This document shows, piece by piece, positions 5,724 to 6,726 of a stretch of 6,726 bases of DNA; position 1 is the stretch's first letter, and every line of letters begins with the position of its first letter. The stretch is taken from positions 1 through 6,726 of the forward strand of contig JACQVJ010000347.1 of assembly GCA_016209805.1 (NCBI GenBank). The letters run 5' to 3'. Both the position numbers and the translations under genes were made by a program. The DNA is from Ignavibacteriota bacterium (GTDB lineage Bacteria; Bacteroidota; Ignavibacteria; UBA10030; UBA6906). The notes under the pieces were generated by a model. That model worked only from the letters and a program-made list of their open reading frames with translations. It had not been told where the DNA came from and ran no database searches.

Positions 5724-6726
5724 ATGAAAGAATATACACCGGATCATGTCCGCAACGTGAGCTTGATCGGCCATGGAGGAGCGGGGAAGACATCGGTCAG
5801 CGAGGCAATGCTCTTCTCCGCAGGAAGTACAACGCGTCTCGGCCGAGTGGAAGAAGGTAATACCCTCTCTGATTATCACCCCGATGAAATTGACCGCCAG
5901 ATCTCCATTAATACATCGCTCCTCTTTTGTGAATGGAAGGGAGACAAGATCAACATCCTTGATACGCCGGGATACACCGACTTTACGGGAGAAGTGAAGT
6001 CGGCTTTGCGTGTCTCCGATACGGCGGTGATTCTGGTAAAGGCAGTGGAAGGGGTCGAGGTCGGAACGGAGATCGTTGGGAAGTATACGAATGAGCTCCG
6101 CAACGCTGCGGTGTTTGTGGTAAACAAACTCGATCATGAGAATGCGGATTTTGAAAAGGTCGTTCATCAGGCTCATGATCTCATCAGTCACGACGTGATT
6201 CCTGTCCAGTTCCCCTTGAGACAGGGGCTCGGGTTCGAGAGCATAGTGGATATCGTGAAGATGAAGCTTCTCAAGTTTAGCCCGGATGCCAGCGGCAAAT
6301 ACTCGGAACAGGAAATCCCGTCTGAAGCGAGGTCTAAAGCGGACGAGCTCCGCCAGCAGCTGCTCGAGTTAATTGCGGAAACCGACGAGAATCTTCTCAA
6401 CAAGTACCTCGAGCAGGGTGGGCTATCGGATGAAGAATTCAAAACCGGACTACGATCCGGAATTCGTGAGCGGAAGATCTTCCCTCTTTTGTGTTGCGCC
6501 GCACCGCTGAATGTTGGGGTCTCGAGCCTTCTTGACTTCATCACAGAGTATTGCCCCGCCCCGAGCAATATGGGGAATGTTAATGCTCGCTCACGGGAGA
6601 AGAGTAATGACGATGGGGCGGAGATGTCTGTCTCCCAGAATCCAAACGGCCAACCGTCACTGTTTGTGTTCAAGACCGTTTCGGAAGCACATGTCGGAGA
6701 GCTGTCATTCTTTCGAGTGTATTCGG
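5724..6726 (+). CDS. Elongation factor G-like GTPase (EF-G2 type), N-terminal part (3' truncated by window edge)
   Basis: The first 334 residues of a translational GTPase are present; full EF-G-like proteins run to about 690-700. The G domain shows G1 GHGGAGKTS (16-24), G3 DTPGYTDF (80-87), G4 NKLD (134-137) and a G5-like CAAPLNVGV (258-266). Domain II begins at FVFKTVSEAHVGELSFFRVYS (314-334). Two features place it with EF-G2-like paralogs rather than the main EF-G: the P-loop reads GGAGKT in place of VDAGKT, and the switch I segment DYHPDEIDRQISI (50-62) replaces the RGITI motif of canonical EF-G. The paralog may act in ribosome translocation or recycling under special conditions, or have lost the main role; which one is not known from sequence. 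The ATG follows GGAGGT (5707-5712) by 11 bases. No stop occurs before the edge. Confidence 0.92.
   Translation, partial: MKEYTPDHVRNVSLIGHGGAGKTSVSEAMLFSAGSTTRLGRVEEGNTLSDYHPDEIDRQISINTSLLFCEWKGDKINILDTPGYTDFTGEVKSALRVSDTAVILVKAVEGVEVGTEIVGKYTNELRNAAVFVVNKLDHENADFEKVVHQAHDLISHDVIPVQFPLRQGLGFESIVDIVKMKLLKFSPDASGKYSEQEIPSEARSKADELRQQLLELIAETDENLLNKYLEQGGLSDEEFKTGLRSGIRERKIFPLLCCAAPLNVGVSSLLDFITEYCPAPSNMGNVNARSREKSNDDGAEMSVSQNPNGQPSLFVFKTVSEAHVGELSFFRVYS

Noticed and set aside
5685..6673. Two - strand open frames (5685-6191 and 6188-6673) opposite the EF-G-like gene
   Set aside because: The + strand carries intact GTPase motifs throughout this region, so these are antisense shadows.
1..6726. 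Defence island, phage or transposon content
   Set aside because: No integrase, transposase, direct repeats, tRNA edge or nuclease/toxin pairing is seen; the genes are typical housekeeping and envelope genes.

Overview
This is a compact bacterial chromosomal segment of roughly balanced base composition. All supported genes lie on the + strand, and the longest gap between genes is about 165 bases. The left edge cuts into lon (the ATPase and protease end of the ATP-dependent protease) and the right edge cuts into a gene for an elongation factor G-like GTPase. I see no mobile element, CRISPR array, tRNA or rRNA. Lineage can only be suggested. A 31-residue Lys/Arg-rich protein of the AURKAIP1/COX24 (mS38-like) type, which as I recall is common in the Bacteroidota/Chlorobi/Ignavibacteria lineages, points to the FCB group. 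Clear Shine-Dalgarno sequences before most genes and a near-consensus sigma-70-type promoter argue against a classical Bacteroidota such as Bacteroides or Flavobacterium. An Ignavibacteria/Chlorobi-like or related candidate phylum is my best guess, with low certainty.

Layout: (1) 2-1255, the C-terminal 417 residues of Lon, followed by a strong hairpin terminator (1275-1325). (2) A TTGACA-17-TACAAT promoter (1348-1376) starts a probable transcription unit: sppA-like signal peptide peptidase (1421-2329), an HU/IHF-family DNA-binding protein with a TTG start (2376-2672), a double zinc-ribbon, membrane-anchored TPR protein (2683-3612), and the 31-aa mS38-like protein (3648-3743). It ends at a 12-bp perfect hairpin followed by a T-rich tail (3751-3797). 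(3) A secreted zinc-dependent phospholipase C / S1-P1 nuclease-fold protein (3816-4706) begins only 19 bases after that terminator. (4) A YtxH-type membrane protein (4782-5177) and a DUF948/YtxG-like membrane protein (5207-5593) form a pair of short single-pass proteins with long helical tails. (5) After a 130-base gap containing a small inverted repeat, an EF-G2-like GTPase starts at 5724 and runs off the window.

Taken together, the genes cover protein quality control (Lon, SppA), nucleoid structure (HU), translation (mS38-like protein, EF-G-like GTPase) and the cell envelope (zinc-ribbon/TPR protein, PLC-like enzyme, YtxH/YtxG-like pair). This looks like an ordinary core-genome neighbourhood. 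I did not find a convincing new multi-gene system. The points most worth a second look are the tiny basic protein, the zinc-ribbon/TPR membrane protein, the ligand pattern of the PLC/nuclease-fold enzyme, and the altered switch I of the EF-G-like GTPase.
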